A stretch of DNA of 64,000 nt from NCBI RefSeq assembly GCF_032062135.1, contig NC_092858.1:127589848-127653847 (forward strand). Reading direction: 5' to 3'. The notes under the pieces were generated by a model. The model ran no database searches. It was not told where the DNA came from and worked only from the letters and a program-made list of their open reading frames with translations. Below, piece after piece: positions 22,307 to 32,046 of this stretch. Numbering within the stretch: position 1 is the first letter of the stretch; each line of letters begins with the position of its first letter. This DNA comes from Pyxicephalus adspersus. Its lineage: Eukaryota; Chordata; Amphibia; Anura; Pyxicephalidae. Both the position numbers and the translations under genes were made by a program.

Positions 22307-23016
22307 TGTAATGCGCCTGGGCGCACAAACCACAACCAACTCCAGATATCCTTTAATCACGCTTTATTTAATGTCATAAAGCACGACAAGGTTGAAGTCC
22401 AAATAAGCGAAGTACAAGAGGGTAAGGCAAAGTCAGGTCAAGAACAATCCGAGGTCAGGGCAGGCAGAGTTCAGGCAGAGTCAGGTTCAGACCAGGTCGC
22501 TATGGAGATGACAAAAGGAGATAAGCATAAACTAATATAAGTACGCACCCAAGCACACTGTGTTCACAGAGGCTTATAGCGGGCGATGGTGTACAGGACA
22601 GGCTCTCCTTGAATGGCCAGAGTGACCAATAACCTTGCGCCACCTGGCGCCGTCTGATAGGAGAGCGACTGAATCCCCTGCGGCCGATTGGCGGCAGGAA
22701 ATTCAAACTATGTCCCGCCCCGCGGTGAGGCAGCCGGGTGCCACGCCCTCGGGGGGTACAAGAGGCATGCATGGTAGCACGCGCACCTCTTCCCACAGCA
22801 CCCGTAGGACGTGCACTACTTTACACATGCAAAGGAGTGCTGAGAGCAGGAGTTTCAGTAACCACGTTCATTGAGATGCAAGGGATGCCGCCTGGGTGAA
22901 CAGCACTGCGAGAAGAGCAGCAGCCTCGGCCATGCTGCCTGCTACAGCGGCATCTCCCTCTGTGGCTGGGATCCCCAGGGACGCCGCGGGCTCGCAGGAC
23001 AGGTACGTTTCTTACA
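22307..23016 (-). repeat. solo LTR, 710 bp
   Basis: Read on the minus strand it starts TGTAAGAAACGTACC and ends CAGGCGCATTACA. A polyadenylation signal AATAAAGC sits near the 3' part (about 22365). Flanks are CTTAA (22302-22306) and CCTAA (23017-23021), a 5-bp duplication with one mismatch. The GC-rich U3-like half is at 22640-23010. The parent is probably a Gypsy-like or endogenous retroviral element; no internal region is present. Confidence 0.7.
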
Positions 23017-23339
23017 CCTAACATAAAAAATGTGGTTTCAGAAAAAGTAAAATGAAAGTCCAGATGTTTTTTTCAACAAACTTCTTATTCGCCTCACTAT
23101 TCATCCCTCTAAAATGCTCTGCTGCAACATAGGGACATTTTTTAGTACATAGCTCGTTTCCAACTACCTCTCCCATATCTGACCAGTTGGCGCCCCCATT
23201 TCACAATAATTGTATTCTTAATATTCGCTGCTAAAATGGTCAAAGCTTTTCATTCATGCTCATTATATAAATATTTTGTTAACAACATACTATTTTGTGA
23301 TTGCCTTTATTAATGTATGTAGCGTATGAATCAATGTAT
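23017..23339. other. AT-rich spacer, nothing recognised
   Basis: It holds a short unique-looking sequence with a TCATTCATGCTCATTATA stretch. No gene or repeat end was found. It ends in GTAT directly before the LTR element. Confidence 0.6.
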
Positions 23340-23692
23340 TGTGACAGAGTGTCACTAGGAACCTTTCTAAGAAGAAACCTGGTTTTTTAGGGCCCTTGAG
23401 CTTGCTAAGGGAGTAAAAGGGTGGGTTTCTTGGCCCAACCCAATCCTGACTGGATTATTATGCACCTGCACTCAGGTGCAAGGTGAGGAGGAAGTAATTA
23501 GCTAGAGTGGATTCCAGGCTGGTAGAGAGCCAGAGGGGATTCCAGGCTGAGAGAGAGCCAGAGTGGATTCCAGACTGAGAGAGATCTAGAGTGGATGCCA
23601 GGCTGAGAGAGAGCTAGAGGGATCTCTCTCAGCAAAAGGCTGAGGTAAGAGTATCAGCACTGTGTTGCAAGCTGGAGGGTGCTTAGGAGGCA
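23340..23692 (+). repeat. 5' LTR, truncated
   Basis: It aligns to the start of the LTR at 26845 through AAGAAACCTGGTT, AGGGCCC, TTGGCCCAACCCAATCCTGA and repeated GGATTCCAGGCTGAGAGAGA units. It lacks a segment of about 55 bp present near the start of the right LTR and has about 30 bp (GGTGAGGAGGAAGTAATTAG) absent there. It ends at CTTAGGAGGCA; the R and U5 portions are missing. Confidence 0.82.
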
Positions 23693-24165
23693 CAGGGGAG
23701 CTCAAAAGCCTAAAGAAGAAAAGAAGACCATAAAGCCATTGGATAAATGTGACAAGTATTTCTTTCATAGAATTGAGGAGAGGAAAGCATTGAATAATAG
23801 GGAGAAACAGAAATTAAAGGAGGAGGCCAATAAGCTTCAGGAAGAGTACGGATTACACATACTGGACAGGCATCAGAAACAATTAGAAACTTCAAAATTG
23901 AACCACAGGGTCTTTTCCGTGGTCGAGGTGACCACCCCAAAATGAAAATAAAACCCGAAGATGTCAATATAAACTGCAGCAAAGATTCAAAGATTCCAGA
24001 GCCCCCTCCTGGCCACAAATGGAAGGAAGTACGCTTTGATAACACCGTCACCTGGCTGGCTTCCTGGACAGAAAATATTCAGGGTTCAATCAAGTACATC
24101 ATGCTGAACCCCAGTTTAAAACTCAAGGGGGAAAAGGATTGGCAGAAGTACAAGAACATGGAATC
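23693..24165 (+). pseudogene. TOP1: TOP1 (DNA topoisomerase I) cDNA fragment
   Basis: Topoisomerase I relaxes DNA supercoils in the nucleus. The visible part corresponds to the core-domain entry region: LDKCDKYFFHRIEERKALN, then [14 protein letters not shown] (about 23818), an FRGRG-type segment reached by frameshift near 23910, then [41 protein letters not shown] and [10 protein letters not shown] (to about 24159). About 150 residues from several normally separate exons are contiguous, so this is cDNA-derived. The catalytic Tyr region is absent. The nuclear or mitochondrial paralogue (TOP1MT) could be the source. Confidence 0.9.
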
Positions 24166-25135
24166 CGATGGGTCTGAAGAAGAGAAAAAACCTGTTGCCA
24201 AGAAAACTCCTGTCAAAAAGTAGAGGTAAAGGTAAGGAAAGGAAAGGGTAAAGGAGGAGTCTAAAGATGAGGAAGACTCAGAAAAAGGAGAAGCAATGGA
24301 AACAAACTCCCTTGTGGCTAAAGGAAAAACAGCTACTTCTGCCAAAAAAGGTAAATCCAAGGACAAGAAGGCGGAATATGCTGATGAGTCAAAGGCTGAA
24401 GAAGCAAAAGGTGAAGTAAAGGCTAAAGAGACAGAAGCTGCAGATGAAGATATGGACGCTTCTGAGAAGACTGGGGACTCTTCTGAAGCCCCAGCTGAAA
24501 AGGTTGCCTCTTCTACAACCCCAGCTGTTTCTGAACCCCCATCACAAGAGTCCATAGAGTCAAAACCTATGTCTGAAGAAACTGAAACTGCAAAACCTTC
24601 AGCTGAAGAAACTGCTCCCGCACCAACTAAAGAAAGAATCCCTGCGGAAGATGCTCAGGTGTTAACTGGGATTGAAGCTGAAGAAAGTGTTCTTGTGTTG
24701 ACTGACAATGATACTTCCATTCTGACTGAGGTGCAGACTGATGAATGTGTCCCCATATCAACTGAGATGGAAGTTGATAAATGTGTTCCTGTGTTGGCTG
24801 GGGAAAAGTTTCCTCTAGTTGAAGCCCAAGCTAAAGGATGGGAGCCTGTTTCAGCTGAGACAAAAGAACAGCCTGAAGGGCAGGAAGAAAAAGTTGAGCC
24901 AATGGTGGCTGAAGAGAAGATGTTGAAAATGAAGAGAATGAAGAGACATAAAAGAAAGAGGAAGAAGTTGGCAAACTGCAACTGGGCTTGGCCTACCGGT
25001 ACAGTAGCAAGCACGATAGTGCCATACCTCACTTCACACAGTCTACTGAAGTCACAGAGAAGAGAGTGGCTCTACTTTCATAACATTTGGAAAAAGCTGC
25101 AAATTAATCCACTAAGAAAATTCAGAAGGAAATGA
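24166..25135 (+). pseudogene. unidentified Lys/Glu-rich (acidic) segment of the chimera
   Basis: I do not recognise this part. It reads [17 protein letters not shown], a short frameshifted stretch, then a long open frame from 24296 (METNSLVAKGK...), rich in E, K, A, S and T, with a loose repeat of about 19 residues (DECVPISTEMEVDKCVPV; EAEESVLVLTDN) at 24690-24800. It then becomes basic (KMKRMKRHKRKRKK at about 24930). The composition resembles a nuclear protein tail. It follows TOP1 with no intron and precedes CTCF sequence, so it is probably a further captured mRNA or more than one. Confidence 0.5.
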
Positions 25136-25289
25136 TTGAATCAAGGAAAAGACATCACGGAAGAGATTCCAAAGAAGCCCATGATAGTATCTCGGTTTTA
25201 AAAAAGGTGCGGGAAGAGTTTAGTTATTTAGGTGAAGTAAGGATGGAAGAAACTGTCCCTGGTTGGCCTGATGAACAGGATGCTCAGGA

Positions 25290-25738
25290 GCATGGTGAGA
25301 AAGGTGTTGCTACATCAGTAGATGTGAAGGCTGAAAAAATTATGGGAAACCCAAAGCCTCCAAAACCAACAAAAATTAAAAAGGAATTTGGGAAGAAAAC
25401 TTGCCAATGTTAGCAGCTATACTTGTCCAAGATGCTTAAATCAAGATCGTCTCATGCAGAGGCACCTGAGTCATGTCATGTTCGTTTTACAGAGGGTGGA
25501 ACCATGAAAATGCACATACTGCAAAAGCCTACTGAGAATGTAGCCAAAGTTCACTGTCCCTATTGTGATATAATTATGGCAAGAAAAAGTGATCTCTGGG
25601 TTCACTTAAGCAACCAGCGTCCTTCTACCAAACAAGGAAAGAAGTGCCACTCCTGTGATACAGGCTTCGATGACCGTTATGGCCTTATTCAACATCAGAA
25701 GTTTCACAACAATAAAAAGTGATTTAAATGTGATTGGA
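25290..25738 (+). pseudogene. CTCF: CTCF cDNA fragment with internal deletion of zinc fingers
   Basis: CTCF is the 11-zinc-finger insulator and chromatin-loop protein. The linker before the fingers is clear (PKPPKPTKIKKE at about 25351-25386). It is followed by a frameshifted finger-1 remnant (YTCPR...[10 protein letters not shown] at about 25410-25470). The next sequence is the finger 6-8 region: [22 protein letters not shown] (about 25482), [19 protein letters not shown] (about 25552), [22 protein letters not shown] (about 25645) and FKCDW (about 25723). Fingers 2-5 are missing. CTCFL is an alternative source, but the linker and the TMKMHILQK block fit CTCF better. There are no introns. Confidence 0.88.
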
Positions 25739-26430
25739 GTGTGGCAGAAAAAAGTGTGAAGACCATCACCACAGTGGCTGTTAATGGTGCCATGCCAACA
25801 ATACAGAAACTGGAACCTCAGCTTGCTGTAGCAAACAACATTCCTGGCATTGGACTGGATAAGATTGAAGAGAGGCGGCCCATTTTGTATCAGCCAAATG
25901 ACAAGATTGTAACTAATGCCTCTGTCATTGGTGCTAAAGATGCAGTGATTCAGAGTATAACTGGAGTGGTTGATAAGACCAAGGAAGCAGTGTGTGACAG
26001 TGTGGAGATTACACTGTTATAAATGGACGCATCAACACTGTTCTTGGGAGCAGCGGTGTTGATATTACCCTTTCAAAGTCTGAAACTCTTCTTGAACAAT
26101 ACCTACCACTAACTGATAAGGAACTAGAAAAGGAGGCTGCAAAAGCTGAGGGGTTTGAGGTGTCCAATGACAAAGCAAGCTACTATGATTGCTTGGGATC
26201 ACTCTATACCTAGGCACACAAACGTGCTTACCATCAAGCATTGGCAAGATTCAGGGATGCTAAATGCAGAAGTCAGAAAGCCATTGCTCAGCTACAGTCT
26301 TCAGTTGACCTGATTGAATATGCCAGGAAGTACCTGATGCCAATCAGAAAATACATGATTCATAGGAGTGGCTCTACAACAAAAAGGGAGAAACCTGGAC
26401 GAAAGCAGAAAGTGCGGTGCAAGCAAGAAG
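25739..26430 (+). pseudogene. PLIN2: PLIN2 (perilipin-2/adipophilin) cDNA fragment
   Basis: Perilipin-2 coats lipid droplets. The PAT/11-mer region is present: [26 protein letters not shown] (about 25744), [19 protein letters not shown] (about 25855), [23 protein letters not shown] (about 25927), a frameshift near 26015, [23 protein letters not shown] (about 26090), [11 protein letters not shown] then a stop (about 26180-26214), and AYHQALARFRDAKCRSQKAIAQLQSSVDLIEYARKY (about 26228). The join to CTCF preserves the reading frame. PLIN3 is less likely because of the KLEPQ and EERxPIL match. No intron is seen. Confidence 0.88.
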
Positions 26431-26439
26431 TTTCAACCA

Positions 26440-26614
26440 AGTAGTATCGATAAAGCAAGAACTGGGTGAAGAGGTAACAAAGAAGGAAATTGACATTTTG
26501 AGTGATGCCTGAACTAAGCTGAAAGAGCAGAGGAAACTTCTGGAGCTAAAGGATGATGATCAGAAATACAGTGAGGATCTGAAGAAACTTATTTAAAGAA
26601 AAGACGCTTTGCCA
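26440..26614 (+). pseudogene. LETM1: LETM1 cDNA fragment, cut by gap
   Basis: LETM1 is an inner-mitochondrial-membrane cation/proton exchanger. A short coiled-coil segment is recognisable in one frame: KQELGEEVTKKEIDILSDA, a TGA in place of Cys (26510-26512), TKLKEQRKLLELKDD and KYSEDLKKLI. This matches the EEIDILSDACSKLKEQ region. The sequence then enters the gap, so the length of the captured piece is unknown. The identification rests on about 50 residues. Confidence 0.72.
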
Positions 26615-26829
26615 NNNNNNNNNNNNNNNNNNNNNNNNNNNNNNNNNNNNNNNNNNNNNNNNNNNNNNNNNNNNNNNNNNNNNNNNNNNNNNNNNNNNNN
26701 NNNNNNNNNNNNNNNNNNNNNNNNNNNNNNNNNNNNNNNNNNNNNNNNNNNNNNNNNNNNNNNNNNNNNNNNNNNNNNNNNNNNNNNNNNNNNNNNNNNN
26801 NNNNNNNNNNNNNNNNNNNNNNNNNNNNN
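26615..26829. other. assembly gap (N)
   Basis: 215 unknown bases lie within the chimeric element. The right edge is a pure G run, which may have caused the gap. Confidence 1.
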
Positions 26830-26844
26830 GGGGGGGGGGGGGTA

Positions 26845-27511
26845 TGTGACAGAGTATCACTAAGAATGTCAGGAAAAAAAAGGCTCCAGGGAATAGAGAG
26901 TGGATAGGTCTGTGTAAGTTTTTAGGAAGAAACCTGGTTCTTTAGGGCCCTGGAGCCGGTCAAGGGAGTGAAAGGGTGGGTTCCTTGGCCCAACCCAATC
27001 CTGACTGGGTTAATATGCACCTGCACTCAGAGTGGATTCCAGGCTGAGAGGGAGCCAGAGGGGATTCCAGGCTGAGAGAGAGACAGAGTGGATGCCAGGC
27101 TGAAAGAGAGCCAAAGGGATCCAGGCTGAGAGAGTGACCAGCAAGAGGCTGAGGGAAGAGGGACAGCACTGTGTTGCAAGCTGGAGGGTACTTAGGAGGC
27201 AGCTCGGTTAGTTCCTAGAGCTGTGGGGGAACAGAGCTCGGTCTTGCACCAGCAACGATTACATGTGAGTAGAACATGCTTGTTTTGTGATCTACAGACT
27301 TCCTTGTATTGATTTTGCTTTAAAACTGCTTCACTGTTAGTCAGAGAGGGACTATCTCAGTAATAGTATGTAGTTGCTCGGCCGAGCCATTTCTTTTGTT
27401 TATAAACTGCTAATAAATAGATAGGCAGGGGCCTGATTTTAACTGCACCCTTGAAGTCTGCTGTCTGACTCACTGCTGTCTTCTGACCCCGTTGCTACGG
27501 GTGATCTCACA
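26845..27511 (+). repeat. 3' LTR, 667 bp
   Basis: It starts TGTGACAGAGTATCAC and ends GGTGATCTCACA. It contains about 30-bp GGATTCCAGGCTGAGAGAGA subrepeats at 27040-27140 and AATAAATAG at 27411 as a probable polyadenylation signal. It is preceded by the G run at 26830-26842 and followed by the GTAT flank. Confidence 0.85.
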
Positions 27512-27515
27512 GTAT

Positions 27516-30500
27516 ATATTACATACTTCTGGTAATTGTTTTTATATTTATTTTTTGCCAATGTTTTTTTACATTGATTTTACATGTATTTGGTATGCAC
27601 TTTTTTGAGGTATCAGTATAGTTAAAGTGCATTAAACCATGGGTTTCTCATTCCTAATGAGAAAGATAGATAGGTTGATATGAATGTGTCTATATTTGTA
27701 TTTCATCCTTTGAAAGTAGCAAGTAAAAAAAAAGAAAGTATATATATTTGTTTGAAAAACAAATAAATACAGTATAAGACAATGACACTTAACACTTTCC
27801 TCATTCTCCTAAAGGAAAAATTAAAAACTGCCAAGCGAAAGGTGAAAAACAAGCAAGAAAAAACATACTGTCCTTGATAAAGTAGTGGGTGATCCTTCAA
27901 ATATCTCTTTACCTTTCCTGCTTTTTAAATCTGTATCTGGTAACCAACATATGAAACATTTTCTGCTTTAAGTATATACAGTATTATACTTTTGACCTGC
28001 AACGTTTTAGAATTTGTTTTGTGTATATGAATATACACATATATATGAATATTTTCTTGTAATAAACATACTGTTTGATTTACATTGATGTACATACCAT
28101 ACTGCTTTTACATTTGAGTTTTAGAAAATGACAGTAATTTTAACATAATATAATCCTTTTCAACATAATACCTGTAGTTTTCCCTCTAATATGATTCAGC
28201 TCAGCAGATCTGTAAGAAGCCATTTTGATTTAGTAGCCTGCCAGGGGATTCTTTACAGGTTATTCTTTTAGCTTTTCTTGTCATCACATTTATAGTTTCC
28301 AAAAATGGCCTACAAAAAGCTAATGCATAGCAATTTACCTTACTTTACAACCTTCTCGTACAATTTTTTAACAGTAGTCTTAAATCCTAAAATACAGTTA
28401 AATTGCATTTTGCACTGATTTTCCACCACCATATATATATTGTCATTTAATTTCATAAACAGCAAAATGACAATTTAAATGTGAATTTACACTAATCTAG
28501 GAACATTACCCTGCTAGATTTGGTCACAACATGAGTGAAAAGACATTATTTAGTTTTTTCAAAGTTCAATTTTAAAGTAGTTCACATGTTCTTTGGACCC
28601 AGATGATGCTCAAAAGACCTTTTTACAGCATACCAGATCAACATTTACATTCTCTCCCTTGCATTGGTGCACTGCATTTCTTGATTAGTAGAGACATTAA
28701 TTTTGTTTAGATGTATTCATGAACTGAAAAAAAAATGGTGAATGAGCTATTCATGAATTAATTTTTCTTAAGAAGTCATTTATATAGGCAAATGTTGGCC
28801 CACTATGCTTAAAGAAAAAGTGTACACAAACAACAATTAATTTGCAAGTGTGTATTACATGATGTGTACATTAATGATGGAGGTCACATGACCTTATATC
28901 TCACAATTATTGGGTCTAATGATAAAATTATCATCAAAAGGGATTTTCCTTGCAGGACATTATAAGGCATGTATGATTTTTATTTAGTGTGGAACAGGTT
29001 GCTTAGTAGATATGCCTTTTAACCTAACTATATAACTATATTTAGATTTGGTATATTTCACAATTAAGAATTTGAACTTTCCTGACATACAGTGTAGCAA
29101 GCTATTGTTGGATTTTTATTGGATCATTATAGTCTTCCATTTGTCCCTGAGTAGTTCATAGTTTTCTCTGTGGTTTAGAATATGAATTATTTTATTCACA
29201 ACTGCTCTCTTACCACATCTCAAACACATACATTGAATTTAACAGCTTCATTAGGCTTTGCAGACTGTGGAACCATCATATGTGGTGCATAACAAAGTTT
29301 AAGAAATCAGTATTGGTTTTGTTGCAATGAAAACAAAAGGATTTATGTATAAAAAGAAAATCAGAACAAGCTATCTCAATGTAAATTGCAATCTATCAAC
29401 TTGGCATAAATTCTTTTGTTTATTAGGCTTCCCTTATATTTTCAATATTTTGCAAAAGGAATACATTTTTACAAGTTCACATCTGGAAGAAAAGACACCA
29501 TAGGACACAATATTTTACCTCAAATAGTTTTCAGAAATATTTTGTTAACTGACAAGTTTTATACACAGTTTTTATGGCAAAAATATTCCTGAGTCATAAG
29601 CGTCTCAGACAATTACAGCTATGGAATATAGCCTAGTTTAGATTTACTTAGAAAAATAGTGAATAGTGAATACCCTCAAAAGCATGCTTTATCCCACGTT
29701 TGCCTATTAGAATAACACTTTGTTGACTATGAGCTCCAAAGTCCAGCATCATGAAATGAGTAAATGCCTTTAGATCCCAATTATCTTTTATTATATAAAT
29801 GGTGTCTCTCATCTCTCATTTCAAAAGCTATTATGACTTTCTGTTCTCTGTACCCCATTCCCTCCCATGTCTTTCAACAGCCCTCTATCTTTTTTTTTAT
29901 GCCCTTATTTGTCTTTTCAGTCTTTCTTTCTCTATCTCTGTCTTTTTTTTTCTCTCTCTACTGGCACATTCCCTTTCACAGTGGTTAACACCTTTTATTA
30001 TGCTATAGGTGGCCTGGTTCTCTTTTTTGCACTTACATTTTTGCACTTATGTTATTGTTTCTGGAGGAGAAGATGGGTGAGCCTAGCTTGTGCAGTGTCC
30101 AGTCACTTTTCCTAACTAGGCAATCATTGGTGTTTTTGGTTAGGGTTATATTGGTGACCTTTTCTTTAAATCGGCCATACCCACATCCCCAGCCTCCCTC
30201 TCCCTTAGAATATTTATTCCCCCCTTTTTCTTCCTTCCAGTTGCCCTCCCTCCCATCTCCCCCTTTCTCTCTCTTATTAAAAAATATAGTAAAATAGAAT
30301 GAAAAGAATGGACCCCTTTAGGTGTCAATCCAGGAGATAAGCTGTGATCTATACTGATTTGTATCTTTAGAAATATAGTAATCTCAATGGTATATTTGGA
30401 GACTCTATAGGGACCACAGACTACTCTCACATGTTTAATCTGATCTATTTTGCTCAACCAGATTTTGACATTGTGCACATGTCTCTAATCATGTTTATAA

Positions 30501-30650
30501 CCACACTCATGTGTAACATGAGTGTTTCATTTCACACATTTTTGGCTCTGGGAGTGGTATGCTTTGTGGCTAGAATTGTGGTGAACCGATCAATACAAAT
30601 GAACTTGGGTTAGAGTCAAGCTCCCTCTTTCATTTGTTTTTGTGCTTTCA
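27516..30650. other. AT-rich stretch, no gene recognised
   Basis: About 3.1 kb of AT-rich DNA contains only chance ORFs. A pyrimidine-rich tract occupies about 29870-29970 and 30185-30285. No transposon termini were identified. Confidence 0.6.
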
Positions 30651-30657
30651 TTAACAG

Positions 30658-30717
30658 ACCACCAACTACAGGAGGAGGTTGTTGATCCACTGCTGAGAAG
30701 CCTGGAGGAGAATACAG
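30658..30717 (+). other. possible small exon, unassigned
   Basis: A T-rich tract with TTCATTAACAG precedes, and CAG|GTAATT follows, an open 60-bp GC-richer segment that could read HQLQEEVVDPLLRSLEEN. It may be an exon of a Harbinger accessory gene or a relic. I cannot connect it to another exon, and the protein is not recognised. Confidence 0.2.
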
Positions 30718-30915
30718 GTAATTTGGTTTGTGTGTGTGTTCAGCCTTCCAAAAGCTAAGTAATAACTTTCAATCTTTCTATAATATATCTACTGATAGAT
30801 AAAATTTGGTAAGTTTTCTTACAAAAAAATTTTGCGTGTGCGAAATATTTGGGACTTTTGATATGTGAAGACTTGTCACCACATTCATTCATTCCCAATG
30901 TGTTCCATTTGTGTT

Positions 30916-31019
30916 TTTTTTTTTTTTTTTGGGGGGGGGCTTATTTTTCATTTTTACCTAAAAAGGGGGGGCTGTCTTATTTGATGGCCCTGCCTTATCA
31001 TCGGGGAAACACGGTAGGA
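30916..31019. mobile_element. Tc1/mariner-superfamily MITE relic
   Basis: The right end reads TCATCGGGGAAACACGGTA, the inverse of the widespread TACCGTGTTTCCCCGA terminus. The left side is a T run and G run with CTTATTTTTCATTTTTACC. Inner complementary pieces (GGGGGGGCTTATTT / GGGGGGGCTGTCTTATTT) are oriented directly, so only one terminus is certain. Confidence 0.5.
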
Positions 31020-31123
31020 AGTGAAAAACAAACTGTTCTAGGCTAAACAATACCACTTTACACAAACAACAAACATTCTAAAACACCAGTCCTTAACAAG
31101 AGAAGACAAAATGCAAAACTTAC

Positions 31124-31316
31124 CAGACAGGATGCGATCCCCCACTTCGCACACCAAATCTGGTCGTCTATGTTTGAGGTCGCTCCAAGTATGCTGGATT
31201 TGCGCCACAGCTGGGCGCGTCCCTGCAGGGGTCCAGAGCCTGTCTGCGAGCCTCTCTGCGATTTTTCTTTTCACAAAAATAGACCTCTGCTGGTCATATC
31301 TCTGCCGAATCATAGT
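31124..31316 (-). pseudogene. Myb/SANT-like exon of a Harbinger accessory gene
   Basis: On the minus strand the exon is bounded by a TTTTTCTTTAG acceptor (left of 31316) and a CTG|GTAAGT donor (31123). It encodes IRQRYDQQRSIFVKRKIAERLADRL, then TRPAVAQIQHTWSDLKHRRPDLV, the pattern of the trihelix/Myb-like second protein of Harbinger elements, which binds transposon ends. No partner exon or terminus was found nearby. It is separate from, and not very similar to, the Myb-like gene at 36830-37437. Confidence 0.5.
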
Positions 31317-31639
31317 CTAAAGAAAAAGAGAAACAAAATATGAGTTATTTTGACAACAACCAAACACCTCTTAAAAAGAAAAAAAAGGATAACTAATTCA
31401 TTGACTGATTTATATATTTTCAGTTTCAAATTGACATAGTTTGGTTACAAATGTAAACTGTTTGTTTGTTAATATTGTGTCTAGATATATATGGGTATAC
31501 TATTACTATTACTAAGAAGCTTCCAGTTGCCACCCCACTAAGCTTAATCCTAGTTAAACCATTGTAAAAAATTAGGATAACACACAAAACAACAGCCCCT
31601 CCAAGAAAAGAAAAAGACAAAAGGAAAAAGCAAGTTAAA

Positions 31640-31900
31640 CCACACCCTTATATATGCTCAAATTGAAGCGCACTGGTGATAGAAATTCCATTGCAATTAG
31701 CACTTGCGCAGTCTGCCAAAATTGGCTGTTTGTTTTTTTTGCAATTGGACATTTCATTAGCATTGATCGATATGATCCTTGCATATGTAAAAACACGGCC
31801 TTATATATGCTCAAATGTAAGCGCAGAGATGATAGAAATTCACTTGCAATTAGCATTTGCTAATTAACACACCCTTATATATGCTCTAATATGATTGATA
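31640..31900 (+). repeat. imperfect tandem duplication of about 150 bp
   Basis: CACCCTTATATATGCTCAAA recurs at about 31645, 31798 and 31870. The first two copies continue with AAGCGCA...GATGATAGAAATTC and CAATTAGCA. The third copy is partial. Confidence 0.75.
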
Positions 31901-31986
31901 TGATCCTTTAGATATGTATAGCAGTAAACAGATATTCTATTAATTAAAACAATTAAATAAGGTTGGGGAGGATTTAATGTTAAAAG

Positions 31987-32046
<60 letters not shown>

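Larger units (their letters stand above)
23340..27511 (+). mobile_element. LTR-bounded chimeric retroelement carrying host cDNAs
   Basis: Both LTRs start TGTGACAGAG and lie in plus orientation. GTAT flanks the left LTR (23336-23339) and the right LTR (27512-27515). The left LTR is truncated after about 350 bp and passes directly into TOP1-derived coding sequence, with no primer-binding site, gag or pol visible. The right LTR is full length and is preceded by an uninterrupted G run (26830-26842) resembling a polypurine tract. The 3.1-kb interior consists of joined, intronless, sense-oriented fragments of TOP1, an unidentified acidic protein, CTCF, PLIN2 and LETM1. A 215-bp gap lies between LETM1 and the G run. 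I infer formation by reverse-transcriptase template switching. Confidence 0.78.
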
